From: Magnolia sinica
Lineage: Eukaryota > Streptophyta > Magnoliopsida > Magnoliales > Magnoliaceae
Direction of reading: 5' to 3'
Assembly: GCF_029962835.1 (NCBI RefSeq)
Contig: NC_080582.1
Span: 14,888,032-14,952,031, forward strand
Length of the DNA stretch: 64,000 nt
Shown here: piece by piece, positions 46,787-59,700 of the stretch
Layout: the number at the start of each line of letters is the position of its first letter
Position numbering within the stretch: the first letter of the stretch is position 1
Program-made: the position numbers and the translations under genes
Notes under the pieces: generated by a model
Databases searched by the model: none
What the model saw: only the letters and a program-made list of their open reading frames with translations
Told to the model about the DNA's origin: nothing

Positions 46787-48085
46787 GGTCCTAAAAGTGA
46801 ATATATGTATTTTAGAATCTAACTTTAGACATTTCATGTGAAATATATAATATCATCACATGATCATGTGCTGGGCTGCACATGTCAAGAATACCCTTTA
46901 AAGTGGGCTCCATCACACAACTATGATTGATGTGATGGATTCAATCCTGATTTTTGGAACAAATGTTTTAGAATGTTTACATTTAGAGTATATGTGATGA
47001 TTCTGCATGATCATGATCTCCGGTGGACCCCACATAGAGATCGTACTCATAGAGTTAGCCACACCACAAGATCGTGTCTATCATATTAAATTATTTATGT
47101 TTTTCATATCTTAAATAGTGTTATAATCCTGTAAGCGGAAAATCCATTATAGACATTTAGTGTGAAGTGGGCCTCACATAAAATTAATTGTACCTCTAGA
47201 AAGTCTATTTATTAAGTGTAAATATGGATTGAGAACCTTATAATCTATAAACCAGATTGTTAAAATTAGGAAAAATATTAATAATGATCTAGGCCATTAA
47301 ATCGATGATTGGGTCCAATCCAACTGTTAATCAAAGGTTTAATAAACTAATTAAGATATTAGATTTAAGAAATTTAAAAATCTAATTGATCTAATGTTAG
47401 ATCGGATCATCTAATCAAAGATCAATCACGACCATTAGACTAAAATCGTGAAACATAAAGAAATGAATGGTTGGATCGGATGGATCTAAAAATCCAATTG
47501 TCTTTAAGGTAGATCTTAATCTGAAACAAAGATAGTAAATGGTAAATGAACTATTTACAACTCAAATATAAGACATTAGGGACTTGATCGACCGATTTAA
47601 TGGACTAATATAACAATCTTAGGATCTTATTCATTTTTGCAACTGTTTTAAGAAAACGAACACTACGGAATAAATTAACTTGACGCTTGTATTATAACCA
47701 TGACTAAAAAAAGGAAATTTTCTATGGATCGTAGACCCGAGTGCAGTCATCAGATCCATGAACGAATAAAGAATAGATGTTTTAAGTAGGTAGTCACTAT
47801 CATGGATGAATTTTTTCTGCATGTATTGCATAACATTATATGGTTACAGTTGCTTTTAACTCTTATAATTTGTTAATATCTGTTTAAGTATCCAACTACA
47901 TTGTATTTAATATATCATTCTGAGAACACCAGACAACTCGGGGATTGAGTTATCCCTTAAATTCACAGGCAAAGTTCCCAATGGAACTCTAGTTGGTATT
48001 AATAGGGCCTCCTCCTTAGACTATGGTCGAGGCTGTGGAAGGAGTTTAGCTAGCTCTAGAGTGGTCCACTCATTGCTAGGCTATG
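46787..48085. other. Intergenic AT-rich stretch
   Basis: No gene, RNA or recognised transposon boundary was found. Confidence 0.4.
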
Positions 48086-48093
48086 CAGTTACA

Positions 48094-49638
48094 TAGAGCT
48101 GGGCAGAATCTGACTCGATCCGAATCGAACCAAAGGCCAGGATCAGGTCAGATTGAGTAGGCCCACTCAGATCCAACTGTACATTAAGTTGAGTTCGGAT
48201 CAGTAGCTAATCTGAACCGATCCGATCCGCATAATGTTCATTCAACATTGTTTCCTGTAATGTTGTCCACTTGAGATTGGGATATACCTCATTTTTTATT
48301 TAATACCATAAAATGATTTAGAAAAATATATGGACGACATGGATGAAATAAATACATCATGGTGGGATCCACAAAGCACTGACCACCAGCCATTGGCCGG
48401 TGGCAGGGGGAGTAGCCAATCTGTCCTCTCAGTCTCCCGCTCACGGCTTGAGGTGCAACGAGCATTGAGCTCTGACCAAGAAAAGGGACGTGATTTTCCT
48501 GTGAAAGACAAGTTCCTGCGCAAGGATGCTATGTGGGGCCCACTTCAATGTATGTGAGAAATCCATTCCGTCCATCTGTTTTGCAAGCGCATTTAAGGAC
48601 GTGCCACCAAAAATGAGAAGGATGCAAAACTAAAGTGGGTCACACGAGAGGGAAAATTGGGGAAAGAAATTCCTACCGTTGAAACTTTCCCGGGCTCCAC
48701 CTTGTTGTTTATATGCTATCCAATCCATTTATAAGGTCATTCCCGATGGGATGAAGTGAAAAAAACCAGAAAGATAGCCTGATATAAATCTTTTATGGTC
48801 ATAGGAATGCTTCAGTGGTGCTAGCTAAATTTCCACTATTTCTTCTTGTGTGGCCTAGTCGAGTTTTGTATCCATCTCGTTTTTGGTGGCACATCCTAAA
48901 CTGAACTCGCAAATCAGATGGACGGAATGGATTTCTCATATACAATGAATTGGGCCCCACATAGCATCCTCACACAGGAACTTCCTACGGAAGGCTTTCG
49001 CAGGATATCCACGTCCCAATAAAAGAAAGAAGATAAAGCCTAAAGGACGCGAATTGACAGGTGTACCACGCACCAGGCCACAATACACCAGCAAGTTTCG
49101 TGGGTCCCATCATGAGGTATGTGTTATACCCAAACCATCCATCCATTTGGCGGGCTCGTCTTAAGGCTTGAGCCGAAAAATAAGACAGATCTAAAGAACA
49201 AGTGGACCACACTGGAAAAAGCAGTGGGGGTTGAACGTCTACCATTGAAACTCTTTTAGAGGTCATAGAAGTTTCAGATCAATGTGAAATTTGTTTTTCC
49301 TCTTCATCCATGTAGTTGTAACCTTATTAACAGATTTGATGGAAAATAAACATTATGGTGGGCCTTTATAACGGTGAAAATCATTTTTTTTTAAATTTTC
49401 AGAAAAAAATTAAAAAAATCGAAGATCTGATCCGAACCATACCCAACCCAATCCGACTTGGTTTCCCTAACCGAATCAAACTCGGTTTGAGTCAGGTCAG
49501 CAGTGTAACGGATCGGATGGAGTCGGAAGACCCGGACTCGATCGCGGATTGGATTGAGTTCAGGTCAGTGCATTGAAAATTTCAGACCGAGTTGAGTTGG
49601 ACCCAATCCGGTCCGACTCGACTCGATGCCCACCTCTT
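48094..49638. mobile_element. hAT-like MITE with perfect 8-bp duplication, carrying nested elements
   Basis: TAGAGCTGGGCA and TGCCCACCTCTT ends with GATCCGAACC-rich arms match the MITE at 27395-27845. CAGTTACA is exact at 48086-48093 and 49639-49646. The middle (about 48240-49420) is foreign foldback sequence. Confidence 0.88.
48485..49017. mobile_element. Foldback element nested in the hAT MITE
   Basis: Arms of about 100 bp: GGGACGTGATTTTCCTG...GGATGCTATGTGGGGCCCAC and its complement GGGCCCCACATAGCATCC...GGATATCCACGTCCC. No 9-bp duplication was seen. Confidence 0.78.
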
Positions 49639-50550
49639 CAGTTACACATGGTACGTGAGATACCTTAAGCCAGCATTTGTGTAAGATGTGAGTAAACTCC
49701 TACATGTGTTGGCCTCGTATGGATATTGGTAGATGGGTGTTGGCAGGCTGGACGTTGTGCGCAGCTATGCCCCTATTTATTTACTAAAAAAATTGTTTAT
49801 GTGGTAATGCGTCATACTAAGATTCTTATATATGCACTTGTATCATGCCTATATTGTGAATCATGTATATAACTACTTGCTAGGTTGTTAACTCATTCTA
49901 TTGATTGAAAAACTATACATTACAGGGAAATAAACTATAGTCTCCGTGTGTAAAATGATGACTTTGAAAGGCGTGCTCTTGAAAATTTGCTGCGAGAATA
50001 AAGAATTTTTTATTTTTGATTTAATGATTTAAATAATGATGTATAAACTTATAATGAATATCAGTTAGTAGATAATGGATACTTTTGACTAGATGCATAA
50101 AAATTAAATGAGTTTACTATTCGTGATGATTATTATGACTATGTGTATAATATTACCCCCTCTCCATCAAGTCACACACTCAAGTTGGTGACTGAGTCAA
50201 GTGAGCTCATGTTTCTAGAGCCGAGGTGTGACACTTAACCTTTTTCTCTTAATTGTTTAGGTTCTCGAGATTATCCTCGTTAGAAACTTGTGAAGACTCA
50301 AATCTTGGAAGAGTATGCATCCATAACCAGCTGTAATACCTAGATTCCATTGTATCTAATATTTAAAATAGCGTATTTTATGGAAGGGGAAAAAAAAAAA
50401 CTACCTCATTAATATATGATTTATGTTCTTGGACCTTTTTCAAAAAGGTCTTCACTAGGCTACCTTATTAATGCAATTAACGATCCCTCCAACACCCTGG
50501 TTAGATTTTTTTAATAGCAGGTTGCCTTGCAAGCAAATGTGTCGGGGGAT

Positions 50551-50809
50551 TGGGTGGGCCTAATGTTTATATGAAATCCACCTCGACAACTACGTGTGTC
50601 ACTCCATTTTAGGCCTACAGTCAAAAATTAACCCCCATGTATGTTTCAAGTGGACCTCATGATTGGGCAACCCTCACCCTCCAAATTATTTCCCTTACTG
50701 CAGCTCACCTTAATCACAAATGGGCCTGAATTATGGGCCCTAAACCTACAGTTTGAGGTGACATCTAATGGTTGGAGTAAATTTTATATAAGCATCATGA
50801 TGGGCCCAG
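50551..50809. mobile_element. Foldback MITE, copy C
   Basis: Arms TGGGTGGGCCTAATGTTTAT and ATAAGCATCATGATGGGCCC match copies A and B. Confidence 0.6.
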
Positions 50810-51152
50810 TAAAAATCAAGGGTGGTCATCTCTCTCCCGACCATATTCTTTCCTGTCGCTTACCAAAATCAGAGGTCAGATCTTTTCGCTTGGGGCCTAA
50901 CATGGGACTACATATTTAATGGTTAGATGGCCCCCTTTTAGGTGGGCATCTTATTAAATTCCATTTTTAATCTCTCAGTTTTTTTTTTTTTAGTGGAATT
51001 TTTACATATGGCCGCTAACATTTTCGGCTATGGACCGAAAACCTCCTTTTGAATTATTTCTCGAAACCCGCTACCGAATGAATCCGTTAACTATTGAATG
51101 TCCGTTCTGCCCCTATTTAACCGCAGAAATGACTGTTCCCTCGCCAATTGAC

Positions 51153-51642
51153 GGACGCGGATTGCGTCCTACTAATCCGCCCGGGCAGGGCTCAGTATTT
51201 TATCCACACCGTTCATCGCTTTTCAAAGATCATTTTAAGGTATCGTTAAAAAAATGAAGCAGATACACAGCTCCTGTGGACCACATCAAAGGAAGCTGCG
51301 GTGATAATGACACCACTGTTGAAACCTTTCTAAGGCCACCGTGATGTTTTTTTACCACCCAACCTATTAATAAGGTCATGCAGACTTGGATTAAGTGAAA
51401 GGACAAATTTCAGCTTGATCTGACACTTCTCCAGCTCCCAAGAAGTTTTAATGGTGGAAGTTCAATCCCCACTTTGTGGTCCACTTAAGCCTTGGACCTG
51501 CCTCATTTTTTGATTCATAACTTAAAATGATCTGAGAAAAGTGTTGAACGGCGTGGATAAAACACTTACATCACGGTGGGCTTCACAGAGCCCTGCCCAG
51601 ACAGATTACCTTCAGGGCTGGGCTAGGACGCAATCTGCGCCC
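51153..51642. mobile_element. Mutator-like foldback MITE, second copy
   Basis: GGACGCGGATTGCGTCCTA at the left pairs with TAGGACGCAATCTGCGCCC at the right. Inner arms share TTTTATCCACACCGTTCA and its complement. Related to 28552-28878. No clear target duplication. Confidence 0.75.
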
Positions 51643-52190
51643 TGCGTGCATACGTGATATGCCTTTTAAGTTTTGCTTTTTCCTCCGCCAGTACGGTGGA
51701 TCGTAAGGGAATGCAAGTTCAGCCAGTGCATTGCATAATTTCAGGCGTGGAGTAAAAATAACAAATCCACCCCGTCCATAAGATTGGTCATCTGACTTTT
51801 ATGAAATGGAATAAAAATGGAGCTGATATAAAGCTCAAGTGGGCCAAACGAACAGGAAAGAGTAGGGATTGAATGCACACTCTTGAAACATTTACGGGGA
51901 CACATGATATTTATGATAAATCCACTTTGTCCATCTGTTTTCCTAGCTCATTTTAGGGAATGGGATAAAAAAATAAAGCAAATTCAAAGCTCAAGCGGGC
52001 TACACGACAGGAAATAGTGGGATGGGCATTCGTGGGTCTATTTTGAGTTCCAGAGCCGCTGGAAAAATGTGTTAGATATACTGAAAATTTTTTTTTTTAA
52101 AAAAAAGATTTAATTTTTTTCATTTTACTACGCTGAATTTTGCAGATCTGCTCTATTTGCAAAATTTGTTTTGGATTTATTTTGAAATTC

Positions 52191-52233
<43 letters not shown>

Positions 52234-52245
52234 TTGTGTGTGTGT
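52191..52245. repeat. Compound (TA)n(TG)n microsatellite
   Basis: About nine TA units run into about seventeen TG units with one interruption. Confidence 0.95.
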
Positions 52246-53170
52246 AAACGAGATTGGTAAGTATTTTAAGGGTTTTTAAATTGTCTTAGAGTTTCAAATG
52301 GTGTAGCAAGGGTGAGATTCGAGGTTATTCGGATTGGATAAGATCATTCTCTTTGTAATTTCTACTTTCATAGTGATCATATGTCACTTTGTGCCATGTT
52401 TTGTTTACATTTGATTAACTCACCTGTTTTGTGTCCAACCAACAACAAAGCGAGTGAGCAATGGGTGAGGTTTCCTGAGGCCACATATGCGTGGAGCATT
52501 GGCCCAACCAAATGCAGCCACATAATATCAGAACTTTTCATCAAGTTGGTCAAAAATTTTAAAATGTCTAGCTTAAAAATCAAATGTTTCTCCCCTCAAG
52601 TGGACCAATGTACATGAAAGAAATGGACGTTCAGAAAGAAACGTATTAGCCATTTTATTCTTCTGTATATTGTGCCGGATTCAGAAGCGAAAAGCTTGAT
52701 TCTTGCTACATCTCAAACACATGTTCCATACTGGCATGTGCAACTGCATGTGGATGGTCACAAATCCACACGTGTGTGGGCTTGACCTCTGTTTCATGTT
52801 TACTTCATATGGTTTTTGGCTTGTTTGGTCCCATATGATAGTTGTCGATACAACACATAATGTTCAATTGCATTAGTGTAGTCTTTTTTGTATATAGAGA
52901 ACTCATTGAAGAGCCAATGCATTTGGCTTTGTTTGCATTCAATCCATGCTTTAAAGCTCATATTTGATGAATATAGTAATTGGCATCCTAAGCTGGAAAT
53001 GTATTAATATAAGTTATATTCCTACAACTTCTAAAAGTTCTCTATTTGTCATGAGCCAAGAGAATCTAATTAAGAGTTCCTTGCCATCCAATCTGTGGCT
53101 ACTTTTTTCCATATTATCTTCTTAACCATCTTTTACAAGTCATTGATGGACAGCTTAGAAGCTTCTATTC

Positions 53171-53287
53171 TTGAGATTTTTAGAGCATTTACCATCCATG
53201 GCAGAACCTATCAAATTAAAGTTTGGACTCTTGAGATTTTTAAAGCATTTTCCTTGTACGGCAGAACCTATCGAATTAAAGTTTGGA
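53171..53287. repeat. 60-bp tandem duplication
   Basis: TTGAGATTTTTAGAGCATTT to AATTAAAGTTTGGA is repeated once with about seven substitutions. Confidence 0.85.
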
Positions 53288-55035
53288 TCTCATAACTACT
53301 GATCCCACTTGTAAGTGTTGGACATAGGCTGGTGAGACCCATTGGTGGGCAATCACTAGTGGATGAGTCCCGTGAGGTTTGACTCCTTTTATTAATCATT
53401 TTTCTTTCTTACGTTTGAAGTTGAATTTCATATTCAATTTTAAATGAAGATTTAGATGGGGAGATAAGAATAAGACCGGATATTTTTTGGTATCATCCAA
53501 ACTCTCCATCATTCCCTAGGAAGAGGCTCTCTCATGAAATACACATTAAGCAACAACAACTAGCGTAGAAAGAGAAAAATGAGAGATTGATATTTGGTCC
53601 TTGGGACGATATAAGCCATAAATCGTAATCCTACCGTAAAATCAGAGAAGTGATTACACCTATCTTCTCCAGTAATAGTTAGGCAAACTGCTAACTACTT
53701 AGGCAAACCACTAGATCTAAACCGTTCATCTTCGACTTTGTGGAAGTCCCATATCGTGTAGACCATCAAATCTTGAGGGCTCACTCTTCCTTGTAAGCCA
53801 TTAGTAAGACAAATCAAGACATCTAGACTGAATGCATCAAGAACTCATACTTCCTCTTTTATCCATGATTAGTCTTTAAGTACATGCTTCAACTTCTTTT
53901 ATAAAATTAAGCAACCAAATTCTAGCATATAATTTTCAGATTTTAATAATAAATTTCACTCTTGGACATTTTCTCATAATAGAGGTGCAGGAGTGAAGAA
54001 TAAGAGGAATGGTGCCTAGATAGTGATGAGATGTTTAGATGATATTTTCTGACTGTGACTTCGAGATTTGTATTTTTTGTAACAGATTTTTCAATACAGA
54101 AAAATGTGGTAATATTCTTTATATGTTTTGCACTTCAATTCACATAAACAGTTTCATTTAATGTTATATTTATTCTACTGTATGAATTATCTGTCTGTAA
54201 TACATTAGTTGAAAATTAAAATTAGTAGTTTCTTTACAGTGTAGGTCTAGAAGGGCTTCTATGATTTTTTATTTTTTAGGCATCATATATTCTGCATGAC
54301 AAAAGAGTTTCTGTTTCATTTTGCACAGTTGGACCCATGGTTCAAGGTACGTATGGTTGATATAATGGAAGATTTTCCTAGCCATAATTTCTGTAGCCTT
54401 CTCTGCATAGAATGTAGAATGTTGTTACATTTCTTTTTTAATTAATAGCATACTTGCTGGCAGCTAATTGAAGGATCAGGAATTACACATCCAGCAGAAT
54501 AACTGAAGGATTGGAATGTTCTGTGGGGCATCCAAATTAAGCCAATCATATCAACGGTACGGATCATTAAACTACATGCTCTATTGTTCTGAAATGGTGA
54601 TCTTAACCTTCTAATAACTGGATAGGAAATGGGCAATCCATACCTACCCTACAAGTTCCATCATTCTTTAAAACATCCATCATGTGAGGCTCAACCTTGA
54701 TCATCAATTGGTCCCAAAAATCACTTTTGTTAAGATGATCCAACCATCCAATCAAAGGCGAGGAAATCGACAACCCATATTTATTATACTAGAAAAGGCA
54801 TAACCATTGTCTATCACACTAGACCATTTCTTATTATCCTTCTCTCTAAACAAAAATACTTTCATTGGATGATTCTAACCATATGAGAAATAACTTGAAA
54901 TTGATGGTCGATATTATTTATAGTAGAAATAGTCATTGATTGAACCTTCCATTAAATAGTGTACAAGTTGACTGCATATCACTCTCAAAAGTCATCTTTT
55001 AGGGTGTTGGGGAGAGAATCTCCCCTTCAATAACC

Positions 55036-55340
55036 TAGAGCTTGACCTAGCTCAGCTCCGCCAGCAGGCTACCCCAGCTCAAAGTCAGCTCCTCGAGTTT
55101 GATCTACTAGCTCAGCTCGGGCCAGCTCAACCTGAGCTTGAGCTCGATCTTTCGAGCTGAGTTCAAGTTTAAGTTTTAGAATTTTTAAAATAATACACAC
55201 ACACACACACACAATATATTTATATCAAGTGAATCCGATCCAAGTCAAGTCGAGCTTAGTCTAGCTCGAAATTTTTTTGAGCTAAAAAAATCAGCTTGGA
55301 GTCCAGTACACCGAGCTAACTCGGTTCGTGTACAGCTCTA
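55036..55340. mobile_element. hAT-like MITE, small copy
   Basis: TAGAGCTTGACC at the left and CGTGTACAGCTCTA at the right, with AGCTCAGCTCG-rich body. Flanks CAATAACC and TAATAACC support an 8-bp duplication if the right edge is placed at 55338. Confidence 0.65.
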
Positions 55341-55940
55341 ATAACCCACTTAGATTTTAATAAAATTACAAATAAAATCAATTATAGCCCTTTAAAAAAA
55401 AAAAAGATCTCTAAAATGGAGCTCCCATGTATACAATGGGTCTAATGTACAGTACTCCCCACAACATTTTTCATCCACCTATTTAAGGGCTGGTCTTTCA
55501 GACCTAGATAGACAAGATGCGGGCAGGTTTGAGTGCTATGCCAGGGCAATGTTCGTAGTACACCTGATGAAAGGCTTAAATCTAACAGTACCAGAGAGAA
55601 GACCCTCAAACCCAAGCAATTCCGTTTCGCACTCCTTGTCACCATATGATTGAAAATACACGTTAAAAGGATTGGACAAGTCTAACACAACTCAGACTCG
55701 GGAGTCTCCCATTCGACTCGGGGCTTGAAAAGACACTTTGAGCCCCTTTATCACATAACATCCATGCAGCGCTCACCTGATGGGTGGCTTGGATCTCTTA
55801 CATGTGGTGGATGCATTCGTACAATTAGTAAACATCTGTAACCTTTTATACATTTCAATTTAACTAAGAAATGGAGAGTAATTTAATGAAAGCACCACCA
55901 AATGTTAGTTGTGTGATTTTCTTTGGCTGTTTTAAGCCTA

Positions 55941-56396
55941 GGCCTGTTTGGATACATGGAATTCATGGGGAAATGGAGATTGTTTAGGGTCTGTTTGGAT
56001 ACCACCAAATAAGTTACTTTTTCTACTTTTGGTAGTAGATAAGTAACTTATTTGAGATAAGTTTGGTTTTATGATCAATTATAAGTAGCTTGCTTATTTA
56101 AAGTTAATTAATCACTTCAGTTTAATTAGTAGAAATCAAGATGAGCTACTTAAGGCATAAGTAACTTACAATCCAAAATGCCCCCTTAGATACAAGATTT
56201 CAACGCCTCAATCAATACCCTCATCCACAGTTAGTATCCTCTGAAAACAAGAAACAAATGACAGTTGTGTAATGAACTTGAGGATTCCAATTGTTATCTA
56301 AATAAATTCCCATTTTTCAAAATCCTATTCTAGGGCGACCATGGGAGTTATAATTTGGATAATCATTACATGATCCACAGAATCCAAACGGAACCC
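55941..56396. mobile_element. GGCCTGTTTGGAT MITE with a smaller MITE inside
   Basis: Outer ends GGCCTGTTTGGATACATGGA and ATCCAAACGGAACCC are inverted. Confidence 0.6.
55987..56185. mobile_element. Harbinger-like MITE (199 bp) with TTA duplication
   Basis: Ends GGGTCTGTTTGGAT and ATCCAAAATGCCCCC with TTA at 55984-55986 and 56186-56188, the 3-bp target of PIF/Harbinger elements. It is nested in 55941-56396. Confidence 0.72.
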
Positions 56397-56545
56397 ACAT
56401 ATCCAATCATGCCAAGAGGTGCTTCATTTCATGTTCTTTTTAGGGCATTAACTATTTCCTTACTTCTTCCCCCTCTTTTTGTTTTCTAGTACTAGGCAGA
56501 GGCAGAGATTGACCCTTAACATTGAAATCTCAACAATGGAGAGAT

Positions 56546-56556
56546 TTTATTTTATT
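56546..56556 (-). promoter_or_regulatory. Overlapping AATAAA poly(A) signals of the CRM gene
   Basis: On the minus strand two overlapping AATAAA hexamers lie about 75-85 nt beyond the CRM stop codon, a usual place for a plant near-upstream element. The 3' end itself cannot be placed. Confidence 0.4.
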
Positions 56557-56631
56557 TTTCCTTTTTTCTCCTCTCTTCTAATTTCATTGAGACATGGTAA
56601 TTTCTATATAAAGAATAAAAGGAAACTAACA

Positions 56632-56784
56632 TCAGATATTAGTTGTGGGATTTTCGGCAGCAGCCTCTTTACCCTTTCTGTAGAGAGCAATGTGCCTATG
56701 GTAGTCTTCCAACTCCTTCTCCAGCTTCTCAATGAACTCGCTTGTGTGTTCAAGGGACTGCTCAAACTTATATTTCTCCAATGC
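56632..56784 (-). CDS. CRM protein coding exon 3 (C-terminal helix)
   Basis: Acceptor TTATTTCAG|GCATTG starts a phase-0 exon of 50 codons, ALEKYKFEQSLEHTSEF to AAAENPTTNI-stop. The frame continues exactly from exon 2 and the sequence matches the usual continuation of At3g25440-type proteins. Alternative downstream coding exons were not seen. Confidence 0.8.
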   Translation of the reverse strand, partial: ALEKYKFEQSLEHTSEFIEKLEKELEDYHRHIALYRKGKEAAAENPTTNI

Positions 56785-59700
56785 CTGAAATAAGGAGAAA
56801 AGAAAATAAATAAATGTCAGAGGTAGTTTAAAACATGGATCATGTTATTACTGTTGGAAGTAGAGAGGAAAGTATGATTGTACTAGTTCTAAAATCCAGC
56901 AACTCAACAAGATATCGAGTCAATTGTGGGTGTGACTTGGTCCCGAATTGGCAAGGCCCATCGAGTTGAATCACTGTCTCAGTCAACTCGACGGACGCGA
57001 CTTAGACTGAGTCATTCAGTTGATCGGCTGTTTGCTTTAATAGAAGGCAAAGAAAAGAAGCTGCTAAATTTTGAACTCACAACCTTCCCTTGAGGAAGAA
57101 AAGGCCAACCAATGTTTTAAATATCGACGATATCGGCCAATATATCCCACGATATATCTTGTATCCCACATGTGCGATACAAGTAGTGCCGATATATCCC
57201 ACATGTTCGATCCGGTAAGTATTTTCAATTTCTGATCTCTTTTTTTTTTTTTTTTTTTTTGAAATTATGTTAAATCAGTGTCAAATGATTCCAAATCCAT
57301 TGGATTTTCATGTTTTGCATGAAAAATCATGGAGTTGGAGCTTTGATTTCGATGTTCATTGGTTCTACATGTTCTCCATATTATTATATTTTTTTTTTGA
57401 AATTTTCCTCCAACCAGCCGTCAATTGAGACTACTTTCGAAGTATTTAGGAGTGTTTGATGAAATGATAATCACATACACTCTAATTTTGAAATTTAGGT
57501 GTAGGTGGTCCCAATTTGAGGAATATTAGGATTTCTCCCAAATTGCTTGCAATGTTGTATTCCAAACATGAAATCAAGCATGCATGAGGGCTGATCTATT
57601 GATTTGTTAAGTCCTTGTCAATTTTCAAAATATAAAAATTATTTTTAAATTAAAAATTAATAAAATATTATTGATTTTTTTTTTTCAAAATTTCCATTCA
57701 ACCAGCTGTCAATCGAGACTAATTTCGAAGTATTTAGGAGTGTTTAATGAAATGATTATCACATACACTCTAAATGTTATGCATTCAATTTGAATATAAT
57801 TGCAATAGTTCATTCAGACAACGCATAGCTTAAGACCTTATACAAAGGTAACCTATTGTGTGCACTTATTTTTTGAGATGTTATGGTTTAAAATTGTGTA
57901 TTGATGCCTTTTTTAACAATCCCTGCAGTTTCATTGAAAAATTCAACCATTTTCCCAATGTTTCCCAATATTTCCCAAAAAGTGTGATAAATTACCCGAT
58001 ATAAACGATATATCTCGTGCAATAACCAATACGTATCGGTATCCCAAGGGTGTGATACGTAACGCGATACCAATATTTCGAACACTGAGGCCAACCACAG
58101 CACAACCCAATGGATGTGCCTTTGTTGACTAATACTTTAATATTCTTAATTTAATTATTAAATACAGAATGAAGTTGTAAAGACCCGATTGAGTCTTCGA
58201 GTTGACCCGATCTATCTGGAGTATGAACATAAACTTTTGAGCTTTTAACAAACATGCACAGCTGCCAGACCAGCACAACTAGTTGACTGTAGAATAGTCT
58301 TTTGCTCATTCATAGCATTTGTGCATTAGGATTTCGAGCATATCCACTACGCCACGAGAAATACACAGGAAATTGCTCAAAGCGAGATGTTTCACTATCT
58401 TTACATGCAAGTCTCTTTTGCATGCCTTTCGCATGTTTCCACAATGCTAACATAATCCTTCAACAGAATCTGTGCTTGCCATCAAAGTTTTCGGATTTAG
58501 AATATGATGTTTCAAGATGTTAGTCGTGCTTGGATCAAATCAACAGCTCTGCTTATGACTGCTCACAATTCTACATGAGACCACACTTTCCAACCTGGCA
58601 CCTGTAGTAGATGCAAAAGCCTAGCATCAGATGGGCCCCACTTTGTGGATGACCACTCACCACCCAAAATTAAGGCCTGTCAACTCATCAGGTGTCTAAA
58701 TTTGCATGCCAAATGTGGATTCTCAGAAAATATTCTTAAAACACATTAGTTGTTTCTGTACGTGTAGCCCCACCTGATGAGTTGATCAGCCCTTTCTGTG
58801 CCAGAGCATCTATGCACCGTAGCACACCTTGCAGAATGGCTCAGATTGTCCATGGTATGTGCCAGGTAGGCATGCCCAGTGCATCTAGAAGCATGTGGCA
58901 ACTTAGCAAAGCCCATCAAATCACCAAATAATTGTTCTTTGAAGGTTCCCATCTCACTTGGGCCCATAACCAAATAAGAGGTTCGCTAATTCCCAAGTAC
59001 ATGAATAACTTGCACCCATATACACACACCATATATATTAATGCTGAAAATGGGTTCAAGATCGAAACTGTACATCAGGTGGGTCCCAACGTTTAGTTCC
59101 AAAAACAACCTCTTACAGTCTTTGGGTGGGTCACAATGTTAGAAACAAATGGCGGGTTAGAAAAACTTTGCCAAATCTTTTTTAGCTATCCATTCATTCC
59201 CGAAAAATGTAGCCTACCAGGTCATTGGATCAGCCTGATCTTCAGCATGGGCATGTAAACAAAGGGAGCCACCTGATGGACGGTTTCAATCTTGAACCCA
59301 TGTGCCACGTTCACACGTGGTACCATGTATATGAGCTGTCTTGTAGGCATGAGTCAGATTAGCATACCACACCAGTGAAAATGTCTATTAAAGCAGCCAT
59401 TAATGTGCACATGGTTAGCTACATGTCGGAACACCAGGGAAGACATTTCCAAGGCTATACTAACATACATGTAAAGAACCACAAAAACACCACATGACTT
59501 TAATAGAATAACCAGAGTGCAGCACCATGAATGCAGGCACATCAATACAAAATAGCATTCTGGTACCAGTAAAATAAATGACTGTGAGAACTCGGATTTA
59601 TAGGATCCTCAACCTAAGCCTTTGCCCACTTAGTCGGGTTTTCAGTTCTAACAAGTGAGCCGATGGTTCAGTAATCCAGACCATGGGTCTACCGCACCCA

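Larger units (their letters stand above)
51643..55027. other. Intergenic stretch
   Basis: It contains a (TA)n(TG)n microsatellite (52191-52245) and a 60-bp tandem duplication (53171-53287). No host gene is seen. Confidence 0.45.
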
